Shown piece after piece: positions 11,881 through 25,999 of a DNA stretch of 64,000 nucleotides. The stretch covers positions 46,097,418 to 46,161,417 of the forward strand of contig NC_133901.1 in the NCBI RefSeq assembly GCF_964199755.1, read 5' to 3'. Origin of the DNA: Larus michahellis. Taxonomy: Eukaryota > Chordata > Aves > Charadriiformes > Laridae. The notes under the pieces were generated by a model, which was given only the letters and a program-made list of their open reading frames with translations, did not search any database and was not told the origin of the DNA. Every line of letters begins with the position of its first letter. Position 1 is the stretch's first letter. The position numbers and the translations under genes are program-made.

Positions 11881-14118
11881 TTTACAAGACTTCTCAAACA
11901 TGCTCTGTCTCCAAAGTCAGTGCTATTACTTTGGGAAATAATGCACTCAGTGACCTGCACATTTTCTGAAAGGACTGCTTCTTAGTAGGGGTAATGAAGC
12001 TGCATTTCCAGGTCTGCAGGAGGAGTTTAAGTAGAGTGCCACTGAAACTGAGAATCAGAAGTAACTCTTGTCTTCTGTTCAATAACAGTTGAAACTACAA
12101 ATAAAGCAATCCATGACACCTCAGGAGGAGGGGGAACATCTCTCAACCATGGGAGCTCTCTGTACACAGGGTTCCTATTCAATTTCGTGAGAATTTCTAA
12201 ATTAAGAGAGCATGTGGTTCCTTCTTACACTGACTTGAGCTGTGCGACAAATTCCTCAGAGGCAAATTAAGTGTCCAAAATAAGGATGTCTCCATAAATT
12301 GACATTTTCCTGCCCTACATTCAATTACAGTCTCCCATCCTTATCAAGGGACACCATGGATCAGAAGATTACACTGTGGGTGCCTGCCAGCACTCATTTA
12401 GTCATGGAAGTCCAAATGTTTCTCATTATGCCAATGAACACTTTTTTCTTCAGTGCAATACTTCTGTACATGTGTGTGTCCTAGTGTCAGCTTGATCTTT
12501 GCTCTAAGCCAGAATGTTTACAGTGGCTTATCAGATTGAATGTCACAAAGCAAGTTATTATAGATGTTTGCCTATTTGTAACAGGGGTTGCTACTGCAGC
12601 TGATCTTTTAAAGAAGAATATTGCTATGCTGAGCAATAAGCATGAAAAACAGAGAATGTTGTTTACTGATGCTGCAGGAAAAAAAAAAAAAGAAAAAAAA
12701 TAGGCCAGAGTGGGTTTGGGGTCCTCGTGCTCCTCTTCCACCCGCCAGCGTACGAGGTGGAGCGCACTCAATGTTCTTTTCCCACTTGTTCCCACATGCG
12801 ACCCTGGAGGTAACACGGCGTACAGCATCTCCATCAGCCATGGGAGCTTGAGTCTCAGAGCTCCTGCCAAGCTCAGGTCTTCTGCCAACCACCTGCTTTT
12901 TCAACCCATGTTTTCACATAGAAAGCAATTTGGACCTACACACTGAGAAATCGTACAAGCTCCCGAAACAAAAACAAACCCTTTCCCAGCATGATGGGTC
13001 ATTTAACTTTTGTAAACTAAACTTCATCCGGGAACCTTAAAAAAAATAATTTGCAGAGGCATGACATAAATAAATGACAAAGAATGCTTTGATAGGTGAT
13101 TATACCATTCTGCCAATATACAGGCGAAGTATCTCCTTCTAGGCAGCAATAAACAAAATACAGCAAATACACGGTCAGTATTTCAACATCTGCTAGAAAC
13201 TCTTTGAAAATGGTGTCATCTTTACAGCTATCTTCAGGACAGCTGTATTCAATGCTCATATCTTCACCTTAGCATATTAACATATTACATATCTTACTAT
13301 ACCTTTGTTAACTACACCATACAGTTTTAGTGAGTCTATTTAGAAAAAAATCATAAGTGGTATTTGCATAAGGTCGTCTACTCCACTAGCTTCCCTAGAT
13401 AAAAAGGCTTTCTTTAGGGGACATTTAACATTTAGATATCACAACAGTCCATTTGAGAATCTCTTCCTATTTCCTTCAAAACGTAGCAATCAGTGAACCG
13501 TTTACCAAGAGCAAGAAACCAAATGAAGTTCATTAAATTAATGATTTCTACTAATCAAAAACATGTCTTTCCATCATACTTAATCACAGTTTGTGCACTC
13601 CCATATAGTAATGCGTATCCACATACTAATTGCCAATAATTCGTTGTTTAGAGCCTGTGCAAAGCTGTATTATAAGAAGTTTTCTCAATGGTAGGTTCTA
13701 GCAGAGAACAGACAAGGATCTAATTAAGAAATATAGTCCTTTGTTAGTGAGCTGCTTCTCCAGATTGTATACATAATTTTAGCAATATGTACTCAATAGA
13801 GATGATCTTATAATGAAATAGATATGAAAACTATTCATTGTAAAAAGTGCACAAGCATATTTTAAATACTATGTTCAGTGTCACAGGTGTTAGAAGTCGT
13901 CTTGAACTTTTAAATACTTCTTACAGAGGTAACTCTAAGAACTGTTAAACTCTACCTTCAATGTACAAACTCTTCATTAAGGGGATATGACCTCCATGTC
14001 TGTCTCCAGTATCTTCTGCCCAAAGTTTCCTAATTTAAAAAAAACCAAAACCTTACTTTTCTGCTATGCCCCCACACCCTTTTTTGGTCATTCATTGCTA
14101 CTTCCCTTTGTTTTGTAG

Positions 14119-14343
<225 letters not shown>

Positions 14344-17300
14344 TAAAGCATGGGTAAGAATTAAACAGGACTTGATGTGGTCTACAACACGCCAAAAAAA
14401 ATTGTTCCCCAGATGAGATGCTGTTCTCAGTTCTGGAAATCTGGACTGGGGTCATCAGAGTTGCAAAACTCAAATGTCCTAGCTTTCAGTAAAAATATCT
14501 CCAAACCAAAATCTTTATCTGCCTTTATTATAGAAACAGACTGTAGTGCCTTATAATCTGAGATGGAGTAGAACAAGTTCAGCACCAGCAGCGAGCCTCC
14601 TAGTTCTGATTCTCTTCATATTTACACCAATTTAACATTTCGTTCCACTGGTGTCAGTGCAGTTATTTGACATGTGTACTACTTTTTTTGACCTGTTGAA
14701 ACAAGATTGGATTTGGTCAAGGGGCTATGTCTATTTATAAAGACTAGGAATAAAAGAGAACAATACTAAGATGACTCCTGCCTACAGAATTCCTTGTTAA
14801 TGACAGTAGAGCAAGACAGCCTGGTTAAAGAGAGGTTTCTCAATTTCCATAATACCAGGTGATGCTCAAAGAACTTGAAGAGAAAGCTTTTTATTAAGCT
14901 GAAAGGGTCAAGTCTGAGAAGTAGCTCTGCCATCTTGTCAGCCATAGCTGACACGGTACACACAGCCTTCCTTCCTCCTCCCTGCAGATTGCAGTTCCAT
15001 CTATCCCTTGAGGTAATTTCCTGCATTTCCAGCTCACTATGGGAAAGCTGACTGTCAGTTCCTCCTTGTATCCCCACCAGAACTAGTCACAAGCAGTCAA
15101 CCAGTTCAGTGGTCCTTAGTGGGAGACACAGACCAACTGCATGAGCTTATACCCCTCGTTTCCCTGACAAACCAGGCTGCAGACTGGCTGTCAAAGATGA
15201 CTTTTCTTGCAGAAAGTCACTTTTGACAACCCCATGAAGAATGAATTTGGCCATCATGAAAAAATTTGAGGGGGATTTTGCAATATTGTGGAAAATTGTT
15301 GCAGATGGAAAAGGTGAGAATTATTTTAAAAGAGTTTGGGAGGTGTGATTTGCCTCAGGTATAATTCATCCTAGCCGAATCTTAGTAATAAATAGAGCTG
15401 TGCATGGGTCAAGTTACCTGCTGCCCACTCAGAGAGACTGCTCAAACCATAGACAGATCATTTGGATGTATTTGCAATAGGTGCAAAGGAAATTCCATCA
15501 GGAGCCTTAGGTGTCTCATTAGTTACCTAAGTGCTTGTAAAATTCCTATCAAAAGCTCTTTCCATGGGCTCATAAGGAACACTTCATACCATTTCATGAG
15601 ATTTTGGAGGGGAGGGTGTCAGGAAAAAAAAAATCCTAAAGGAGGATTATTATTATGAGGATCATTTTATTATGATGAAAAGGCAGAGGAATACTGAAAT
15701 TCATTGCAACAAGCAGGAAGAGGAGATACAAATACATTTATTAAACTTTATCCCATAGGATAGGAATGTCAAATCAACTATATTTCCTCCTCTTGTACAC
15801 ATATTCATCTAATTCTAAGGGAAAGATCTGGCTCAGTCTCTACAGCAACACTGCATTTCAATGTGCAGCCAAAATATTGATTTAGAATTGCTAGTGCCTT
15901 GGAGCAGTATGAATTGCAGTTAAAATGTAGTGTTTGAAGCCTGCCATGCTTGTGGCAGAAGCCTTGGTTTAAACTTGACATAGTTCACTGCAATCATCCT
16001 TCTTTCTGTCATGGGATTTTTTCTGCTTTACAATGAACTTGTACAATTCCATGGCTAAGCCAGGGAGTATCGTTGTTCCTGTTGGCCAGTTGAGATGATA
16101 TGATCCATTCCCCTTTCTCTGGGCTAATGCCACTCCGATTCCAAACCTGGAAACAAGAGGTCACCTTTAGAAATTGCAGTCTAATTTCCCTGACGAAACT
16201 GTGACTGGAAACTGTATTGCAAGTGAGAAAAAGCAAAGACGTCTTTTTTTTTTGTGGAAGCACATATATGGAAGGAAAGCTAAGCAATTTTCTTTCACTA
16301 ATTTACCTGAGAATCTCAAAGCTTACAAGGTCTCTGGTTCCTTGCTTCTGTTTAGACAGCTTGTGTAGACAACTGCACTAAAATCCAGGCTGAGCAATGA
16401 AGTCATTTATCACATGCATGAAAGTACAGTCTTGAGGGTGAGAGAAATTACAAGACCACTGATTTATAACAAAAGTTTATAAATATTTACTTTGCTCCTC
16501 TAAATTCTTTCCATCATTTATGTTACTGTTCATAGAGTCACAAGAAATCGCTCAAGAGGTATCCCATCCACACTATACAAGAGGCATTATAGACTTGGGA
16601 ATATGTATCTTCTGTAGCAAAGATTTTCCAGTAGTCCCTTGGGCAGAGTTGCCCTTCATGGCAGGGCTAGAGGAGTCTAATCTGCATAGTGGTACTAAAG
16701 TCAAAGACATACTTTGAAAGGGTTTCAGTCTACAGTGCTTCTGTAATCAGTGCTTGCCTTGGAGCCATGGTGTTTTCCAGGGAGTAATCACAGCCTGTGC
16801 AGTGCAGGTTTCCACAGCTGACCCCCATCACTATGTTTCAGTATCATTCCCCATTCCCTAAGGATACTCAGGATGTGGAAGAGCTTTGCACTTCTTACCT
16901 ATCCATGTGTTTGTGTCCCACCAGTAGGTATTGCAGCCATTTAAGATCTCAAGACAAGAGTGCATTTCAACTAGGCTTCTGGATATAAGTAACTTACAGC
17001 CAGTCACTAGTGCTCTTTCCCAAAATTTGAACTCACAACTTCAAGTTGAAAGATTTTAAATCTTGTCTCTGCCACGCCTCCATCAGCTTCTATTTCTCAG
17101 TGTTACTGTCGTCATTCTTTCTATTATTTTTCATTCTTCCAGAGGTACCCTATGCTGCTTCTGATTAAACATACCAGCAATAGCCAGACAGTAAAGAAAA
17201 CAGCATCAGTTCATGCACAGAGCCAGCAGCAAAGGAGAGCTAACTGGGGCTGCATGAGGTCAGCGCTGCTTCTTGACAGCGCCTAGTGTTTGCTAACCCA

Positions 17301-17932
17301 TACATGTTTTTTGTCCCAGCATCCAGCTCCACACCAGACTCTCTCAACATTTATCAGTCTGTGTGATGTTATTCTGCACCATTTTCTAAAATACGCTCTA
17401 CCCAGATACCAGTACTCTTACACTAATGACTATATTTTGTAAAAGCACAGTGAAAGATATTTAATAAGAGTCCAATATTTCTAGCTCCATTCAGCCTCAG
17501 ACATTACTTACCTTACTGAAATAAGTTCACGTATTGAAGTGAAATACTTCAATATTTCTTCTCTGCAATGCATTGGAAATTCATCATCTCCTTTTCTTAC
17601 TCCTTGCCCTACCGTTGGGTAAACATATCATTGCAGCCTAACAGATAAAGACGTTATTTTGAACTTTATTAAAAAAAATGAACGATCATTTTATCAGCAG
17701 ATGCAAATCACCGATGGTTCCTCAACATCAACTAGTCTTATGTCAAGTTACAGGAACCTCCAAAACTACAGAAATTACTTAACTGCAGGCAACTCAGACC
17801 ATGTCTAAAACCCATCAGGTGCCACATTTCCCTGGTGAGAGTGTATTACAGAAGTCTCCATTCACAACAGTGTATACAGAATGAAAACTCCTTCCAGATC
17901 ACATCAAACTCCCCTATTCTACATCTGATCCT

Positions 17933-17950
17933 GGGCAGTAGAGGGCACTT
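17933..17950 (+). promoter_or_regulatory. CTCF-like motif
   Basis: GGGCAGTAGAGGGCACTT matches the core of the CTCF consensus CCAGYAGRKGGCRC at nearly every informative position, differing mainly by GG for the leading C. The orientation is + as written. It is sequence-only evidence from one site in an intron, and occupancy is unknown. Confidence 0.5.
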
Positions 17951-18072
17951 AAAGGAAGGTGTGGATATAGGACAAGACACAGCAACCACCTCTGAGGATG
18001 CTTTTCCATCCTCTGGTATTGCCAAATAAGTGTCTCTGCATTCCCCCAGCTTCTCACCAAATAGACCAACCC

Positions 18073-18138
18073 TGTAGAGTCTACTCAATAACCACAACCT
18101 TGTAGAGTCTATTCAACAGAGTCTATTCAATAACCACA
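18073..18138 (+). repeat. Short imperfect tandem repeat
   Basis: The phrase AGAGTCTA(C/T)TCAA recurs three times (from about 18076, 18104 and 18118), twice followed by TAACCACA. The spacings are 28 and 14 bp, which suggests slippage or nested duplication. Confidence 0.7.
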
Positions 18139-19164
18139 TGGGCCACCAAGCTTTGCTACATCATCCTGAATATTGGAGATTAGGATGCTTTTTTCCAATT
18201 TAGGAGAGAAAAATGAAATCCTTCTATTCAGGATTGCTTGACATCAATTGCAGTGAACTAGGAGCTTATTTTCAATTCGCAGGCTCGCCCATTTCTCCAG
18301 TCCTCATCTCCATCTCTCTTTCATCTTCCCCAGTTACTTTCCTCAACGTACGGACTTTTCAGTCCTGTAGGGCTTGTCCACATTGTCTCACAAGGGATGG
18401 TTCACACCCGAGTACTCCCGTGTAACTGGCGCAGGCAATAGTGTCAGAGTACTGGAGATAATTATCACTGGATAGCTGTGGGGTAGCCATTCAAGCACAT
18501 ATGCTGGCTCTGTGAATGGCTTGTGCAGCTATGCTCAAATCTTGATTTCCTATGCATACCTTTCGTTAGTGGGTCTCTGGAGAGGAGAGCAGCCACACTT
18601 CCCTGCCACCTGCTCTTTGTTCCTGGAGGCTCGTTTCACTCCAGGAAGTGATCCTGTGCCAATTCCCCACAAGGAATGTCTCAATTCAGCCCTGCAGCCT
18701 TACTCCACATACCCTATCTGTGAGAATGAGCTTTTAATCTCTCTGGGGCAGGAAAAGTCTTCTCAGCAATTTTACAGCTGTGTATATTCTTTAGAGTCCT
18801 CTATAAATACAGCTCTAAATCTCTTCATTTTAAGAGAGATGGTGCAGCATGAATTACAAGAAGTAACACAAGAGTCTGATAGCAGGGCTGCTGCCATTCA
18901 TTCCCCAACTCACCCACAGGGTGGGGAATCGGGTGGCTCTCACACCTGAGCTGCAAAACTGCTCTTTGTCCCAAAGAAGCACTGCATGCATTTTTGTTTT
19001 CATGACTGAATTGTAACTGAATTCCTCCTTTTGCATTTCCACCACATCCCGCAAGCAGTAAACCTCCCTGTGGGAGCGCTCACAGGAATTCACAGGACAT
19101 GGGGCAAAAATTGGAGGCCAGTTGAGCTCAAGCCTTATTGAGGAAGGGGAGACCAAAGAACTAC

Positions 19165-19258
19165 CCTGACAAAGCTACTCTATAGCTATTCCAAAAGTTA
19201 TTTCCAACTGTCCTGACAAAGCTATCCTGTGGCTATTCCAAAAGCTGTTTCCAACAGA
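19165..19258 (+). repeat. 47-bp tandem duplication
   Basis: There are two adjacent units of 47 bp (19165-19211 and 19212-19258). Both begin CCTGACAAAGCTA and contain GCTATTCCAAAAG and TTTCCAAC. They differ at a handful of positions, so the duplication is not very recent. Confidence 0.8.
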
Positions 19259-22200
19259 ATTCTCAGATGGGACTTACACCTACCTCTTATTCTTCCAAGG
19301 AATCTGGATTTTGTAGTTGTTTATGCTCCCTCTTACCCTGCTCCAGCAATGGAGCCAGTCCCTGTAGCCATTCACCGGCATTCTTGGCACTGTAACAGCC
19401 CAGATGCCACGCTTTGAATTCTCATTTTCTTCCCCTACCCTCTATAGCGGCAACATCTGCGCCTGTGGTTGCTTCCTGGCTGGCCCCTTATCAAGGCTTC
19501 TTCTCTGACTTTGTGGCTAACTCCAGTGCTGTTTGTGATGACAGCTGTTGCACTGGTGCAGAAACAGCCATCTGGTGACCAACTTGTCCTCTTGGACACT
19601 ATTTTCTTCCAGCTGTCAGGAATTTACTGTTGGACTGGAAATAATTCAGTATGTAAATACATTCTTCATGCCATCCAAGCTATTACTTCCGTGGTCAATG
19701 CAGTGGTCTCATCTCTATTCCCATACCCGGGTACAGCCACAGCCACCTCTCTTCTCTCAGTATGGGGAGGGATGGGTCTGATCACTGAAGCTCAATAACC
19801 TTTTCAACAGTTTCAAGCGTGATCTTTTGGCTCTTTAGATTTAATAAAATCCTCCCCAGCATGCCCGTGCTTGTGTGCTCCAGCAGTGGAAATACAGATC
19901 ACCCCAGGTTCCTGCTTCTGTGAACTCCGAAAAGGGATTTTGGCCATTTAGCTCATGCAGTTATCATTCACTCCTAACTGGCCTGTCCCAGAGGCACGCT
20001 GCTGACAGAGGCTGCTTGCTCTTTCTGAGCATCATGCCTCTGATCTGCAGCCTTCTTATCACTGCCTGTCGGGTCCACAGCCACAGTGAGGGCCTCGTTA
20101 ACAGCCCTGGTCCCCCCAGGCAGACAGAAAAGCAGAGTGCCTTAAGCATGCACATTGCATTTCATCCTTTTTCCCCAGTTCATAATTATTATTGGACTAA
20201 AAATTTATGAATTCATGATAAGCATGTGTGTCTTGAGGGAAGCACAACTAGCTAAGGCTCCTTAAGACTGTTAACCTAACAATTATCCTGCCGGGTATAG
20301 TAGTAGAATCCATTTCTATCACATATCTAATCTGTCATTTAATCGTCTCATTACTCCTTTGAAGACTTGAGATAAAGACTCCAGAAAATTATTTATAAAT
20401 GTTTTCTTACATTTGAATTTTGATGTGATCCTTTATCATTTGATTCCTTTTAGAATCAAATAAATACAAACATAAGCAGCCACATTATTCCATTCTGCTT
20501 CTTAGTGGAAGCGACTTTCCTCAACGGTGTCCTAGCTACATTTTCTCTGACACCTAACACTTCATAAGGGCAAGCCTCATGTTCTGAGGTTTTGGGGTTT
20601 TTAACTGACTGTGGGGAATGCAGAGTTTATTCAGTACACGCAGACTGGGACAGCAATAGCTCACAATCAAAAGTTAATTTACAGGACAGGAATTGCTATA
20701 TAAATTTGTTTCAGCTTCATTCCCCTGAGGCAACAGCTTTAGTGACTACCACCAAATGCTTTCCTGGTGGAGCTGCACAAGATTATTTCCACGCGGTAAC
20801 TACCAGAAGAAAATTCAAGAAAGACGCACAAAAATGAAGAATGTAAGAGTGCCCATCCCTGTCATTTGTACAGAAAATATGGACTGCCAAATCCTGGATG
20901 CTTGCATTTAGAAAAAGACAATGAAAATTGAAGTATTATATTTAAATTCTCCATTTTTGAAGTATTCTATTTAAACTCTCCATTTAATGGAAAAAGTCAT
21001 ACCTTTCCCAGAGAAACGTAGCAGGATTTTCTGTTGTTTTACAAGCTACATTTCACCCTTTTCTACGGAAAGGAATTATTTTTTCAGCCAAATGGCCTGT
21101 CCCCTTCTACACACCCTCTCCAAACTCATGGCTGAGTTTTCATCCTACCAGCCCCTCATCAGCAGCACAGTACTCTTGTAGCAGCCTCCTCAGCTATTCA
21201 GATCTTCTGCATAATTCAGGCAATCCCCAAAACTAATACACAGTGTGCATCAGCCCGACCCTGCCGCACCCCTCTTGTGCCGGCATCTTCTCCTTCCCCT
21301 CTGCTTCCACTACCCCAAAGCTGGTGAGAATTGTCCAAGGTCATCCCGCACTGAGGAAGTCCAACCTTGATGGACACACAGCTCTTTGGCTGTCTAATGT
21401 CCTACCCTTTTTAGCACAGTGTAAGAAAGGTTGCAAGGGTGAAAAGTTATTACTTTAAAGTCCTCCACAATTAGTAACAAATATCAGCAGGACAAGAACA
21501 GTTGCTTCTCAGGGTGTTTGAAGGGTGGTTTTTTTGCCTTACAAGAAACTCGTAGAGAGAAAACAGCAAATGGAGATAAGCTGGGACTTCATTTTATGCA
21601 AAAGTTGGATTGAAGCATTTCTGGGGGACAAACCACACAAGCACAGCACCAGTTTCAAAGCCTCAGCCCTCCACCGCCTCACCAGAAACATAGCTGGGGC
21701 TCTGCTCAGCTTCTTCCAGCTGGCCCTTGGCAACCTGCTTTCCTGCATTTGTAACCCCTCTCTCCCCAGCCTCTGTGTCGTAACACGCTGGTAACAATAA
21801 CATTTCTGAAATTGAAATGCTTTGCAGGCCAAAAAGCTGAGCTCAATCAACGCAGGGGGAAAGCAAACCACGGAGAGCTATTGTTTCTGAAAACTGTCCA
21901 AAAACTCTTGGCGCTTCAAGGCATTCCCAATGTCCTTTGCACTATTTCCAGGAAAAATGATTCCCAAGGCCTTGCGTATTAAAAAAAAAAATCTGGCTTA
22001 TATCAATAAACATGATAACTGCTGTATTTTTTCTCTTTAATCAGAGCACAGCTAGCATGTAGAAGCAATCAGAGCTGAGTCGAATAGCCTGTTTTCTAAG
22101 TGTAGCATTTCAAAACTCTCAAATTCTCTGTTGAGGAGCATAAATTAACTCCTGGGACTCCTGAACCTGAGCATCATCTTCGACTACATTTATGTAATGC

Positions 22201-22339
22201 AAATTCTTGAAGAAAATTTGTGGGCAGATCTTGGTGGAATAAGTGATAGAAAAGGTGAAAGGGCAGTTTTTCTGACCAAATAAGCTTATTTAACTTGTCT
22301 GTGTTGTGGCAGACGCACTGCCTCCACCAGTGCTTTGGT

Positions 22340-22430
22340 TGCAAGCCTAGGCACGGGGGTGCTGGTTCTGATCTCAAATCCTAACATACTGACTTCCAAC
22401 AAGTCATTCACCTGTGGGGCTGCGGGGGGA
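22340..22430 (-). repeat. Possible decayed MIR-type SINE, antisense
   Basis: The order GGTGCTGGTTCTGATCTCAA, then ACTGACTTCCAACAAGTCAT, then TCACCTGTGG resembles the inverted MIR segment around '...ctggctctg...actgacttgctg...aagtcacttcacctctgtg'. The match is weak. Confidence 0.35.
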
Positions 22431-24086
22431 GGTTAAAGGATTTAGAGGAGATCTACCTTCCTTATCCCCTACCTGATACAGGAAAACCAGCTTGCAGTTA
22501 AATTGTAAATGAAGTTAAATGCAAAGACATATAATATGTGGGCCAGGACAGGCAAAACTTCAGGCAGTATCACGTGTAAGACCATTGAATCAGTAACAAA
22601 CGATTGGCAATCACCACTGAATTACTCCCATATACTGGTTTTACTAGCTGTGCAATATAATAAGAGTGTTGCACTTACAATCCAATACAACCAAGCCGGA
22701 ATTTGCAGACATCCCTTGTTCAGGAGAGTAGAATATATTTTGTCTCATTTTAGCTACTCAGAGCTGAGAAACCCTTCTTCTATTTTCTGTATTATGAGCT
22801 GTTCTTGCAGTGTTACATAGCCAAAAAAAGCAAGCTTTGAATGTCTCTTTTCTTCCTGTTCACAGGGTCTCAAGTGGGTGGCTTTGGAATGAGGAACTTA
22901 TAAATGAAAACTTAGATGATCAGGTGTACTTTAAGATTTTACAGCTGAAGGAAATTCTTTAGGATTTAGGAAAGGTGTGAGAAGATAAGTGGCCATAATT
23001 TTGTAATTTATGCTTATCGACCCTCTGCTCCAAGAATCATATTTTGAAGAGATAAGCAACAGTCTAGTACCCCTGCAAGAACAGTGAGAAGCTCATGGCT
23101 TGTTTTCAGAATTCACTCCATGTGCTGTCTCTACCACAGTCCCATACAACAACTGCTGTCTTCATGGGAGGGCCCTGTGCAATGAAATAGTCTTTCAGGT
23201 ACATTTCACAAAAACTGAGAAATTACAGGTTAGGGAATTTTGTTTGTTTTTTCAAATAACTGGTGCGCTTCATGTTGTTCTACCTCAAATCTCTATCACG
23301 TCTCTAACTATTAGACTTTCCGAACACTTAAACTTACTGCAGTATTTAACACGGGTATTTTAATTTCAGAATAATTGTGAAAACCCTTTACATGTCATGG
23401 AAAATTAAAGAACAAAGATCTATTTGAAACAAAGCAGTTTCATTCCCTTGTTTAGCCCAATAAACTCCCAACCCTGTGATTTCACAAATATTATTAAAAA
23501 TACATAGTCAATTTATCACTCAGATTCAGGGCAAAGGGTTGTGTTGTGAGGTTGGGGTTTTTGGTTTGGGGGTTTTTTGTTGTTGGGTTTTTTTTTTTAA
23601 TTAATAGCTTTGCAGCTGGTCTACTTCAAAAATTTCAGCCTCAGAAATATGGGACTGAATACTGGGAAAACCTCATTTAGCTATGTAATATCTGTAGGTG
23701 GTTAAGACAGTTTTCTTGTTGTAGCAGCTAATCCTAACGTTGGTAACCCCTGCTGGCATTGCTGGGCAATGGGATTCCCATGCTTGAGGTGTTAATGCCT
23801 TTGGGACATCTCAGTTACTGGAGCCAAGATAATAAACTCGTCTGTGTTACTGCTTTTATAAATATAGCCCCCAATTCAGTCTTTTAGTAATTAGTCTACA
23901 ACAAAGTTACCACCACCTTTGTGAAGAGGAATGACATTAAGTTATGAGGCCACTCTGAACAAATGCAGGGCTGAAAAAAATCTGTCATCCCTTCAGGAAA
24001 GAAATACAGTACCTTTGTAATTACCAGGAGAAAGCTCAGTTAAACATAAAGGTAGGCTTCACATGCATAGTAAAGAATAACGGTGA

Positions 24087-24242
<156 letters not shown>

Positions 24243-24452
24243 ACCTTCAAAGTGGCCTCTTCCCGTCCCCATCATCCTTAAAGATCCTCTGGCAGCACGC
24301 GATCAACAGCAACACAACAAATCAAGATAAAAAGCTAAAATAATTGCCAATATTGCCTATCTAATAATATGCCTTACCATTAATAGAATGTAACATTTCC
24401 CCTGTGCATGCACACGCATGCAACAGGCATTTACAGGACTGATTTGTATACA

Positions 24453-24484
24453 TACATATATATGTAAATTTATATATATATGTA
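24453..24484. other. 32-bp near-perfect AT palindrome in the 3' UTR
   Basis: Two 16-nt arms, TACATATATATGTAAA and TTTATATATATATGTA, abut with no spacer and pair at 15 of 16 positions. It starts 211 nt after the ZCCHC24 stop codon and would form an AU-rich hairpin in the mRNA. The surrounding bases (24443-24500) are also TA/CA-rich. Confidence 0.8.
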
Positions 24485-25999
24485 CAACATACGTATATAA
24501 AGCGTTACTGACAGTGTTCACAACAGAACCACGGTTGTGGGTTCTGCTGATTGTTTACACAGACCCTATATCATGGCCAGGTGAAATGAAGTACTATTCA
24601 ATAGGCAAGGTGTAATATTCACAAGGAATATATGTTGTAGGTATGGCTTTTGCAGAGGTTAAATAACTGTGGGGCCACTAACTGTAAGCTCTCACCCACA
24701 ACATGAACGTTATTCCTATTATATGACAAGACAAAGGAAGATGAAACAAGCCACAGCATAAAAGAAGGAAAATTATTTTTTTAATCCCAGTTTTAGAAAG
24801 TCTGAGAGTTTTGTGCTGCTGCTTTCTTGGACTTTTTCTATTTGTTACCATCACTTGGGCAGGGCTTAGGCAAAATCATTTTTGCAGGATGTGGCAAAAA
24901 AAAAGTGAATAATTGTTTGAGGGTGTGGGTTGGGTAGAAAGGGAATGCCATAATGGGACCCAGTGCATCAGGAAGGATTCCAAAAGGGTTTTGGAAGAGA
25001 CAAAATTGGCTTGCTTGCGCGACTAACAGATCCTTCTCTTGTCATATAATCCCACTGAAATGGTCCCTGTATGTGTATGGGCTGTTCATTAGGCCACAAG
25101 CACACTAAATTTACTGTGAATAAGGGGGGATAAGGATACTTAAAACTGTCCCCAAAACCCTTAATTGAAAGATTAGCCAAACTTACTATTTATAATAGTT
25201 TTAAAGCCACTTTCTGGAAATATTTTTTATGTCCTGTTTTCTACTGTACAAGTTTGTTATAATGTAAAACTTGTTAGCCATAGGGGTGTTTTGAGGCATG
25301 GAGAACACTCTACGTAGCCTTCCGTCTTTATGTCTTCCTGAAACACCTGCATACCTGAGGAGAAATGTAGGAGTTATACTTCGTTGTCCCATTTCAGGTA
25401 AAACTTCGTGCAGGGGCATCCTGCTGCAAAGAAGTATCTCATCAGGGATTGGGAAATAGCACGAACTGAAAGTACCTCGAGACAGTATCCTGTTTGTATG
25501 TCTACATAGGAGTACGTTGGCAAGAGGACACAACAAGCAATTCACTTGCATTATTCACTAAAAAAGGGATAATGTTTGTTTGGTTGTTTGGGTTTTTTTT
25601 AATCAACAATTTCTATTTTTCTGAAGTTTCCTGTAGAGACATTGATTTGTGTGAATGATACTTAGTGGAAATACTTTAAATCCTAGATAACTTGATGTGA
25701 ATTAAATTTGTTTTGCGGATTAATTCCATAACGCTAAGACAGAGGGGGTTTTATGCCAAGTTATAGCAGGACGTTACCAGTATGTACAGTCAAGCTCTTG
25801 TCAAGCAAATTGAAAACTTACAGTGAACATTTATATAGGAAATGTGAAGCTCTTTACAAATTTGCTCTAGGGGTGAAACTTTGCCATTTCCCTGCTTTGG
25901 TATAAGCAGGGTAAAATTGTTTCTGCGTATTCTGGTGGTAGTGTCATGTACATATCTCACAAGGTTCATTATTTATGGGTAGCCCAAGTGCCCCAGCCT

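Larger units (their letters stand above)
1..14118 (+). other. ZCCHC24: ZCCHC24 intron (3' part), upstream of the 165-nt exon
   Basis: AT-rich non-coding sequence running into a good acceptor, a pyrimidine-rich stretch ending TTTTGTAG at 14118. I looked for the preceding exon of the gene, which in other vertebrates encodes a CCHC knuckle (CHLCFNKGHYIKDC, from memory), and did not see it. It probably lies to the left of the window. The open frames here are short, occur on both strands and resemble nothing known. The intron contains the MIR-like, CR1, homopolymer and duplication features listed separately. The rest is unremarkable. Confidence 0.8.

Noticed and set aside
14579..14598. REST/NRSF-like sequence TTCAGCACCAGCAGCGAGCC
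   Set aside because: The left half fits, but the right half is out of register by one base and mismatched. It is too weak to report as a site.
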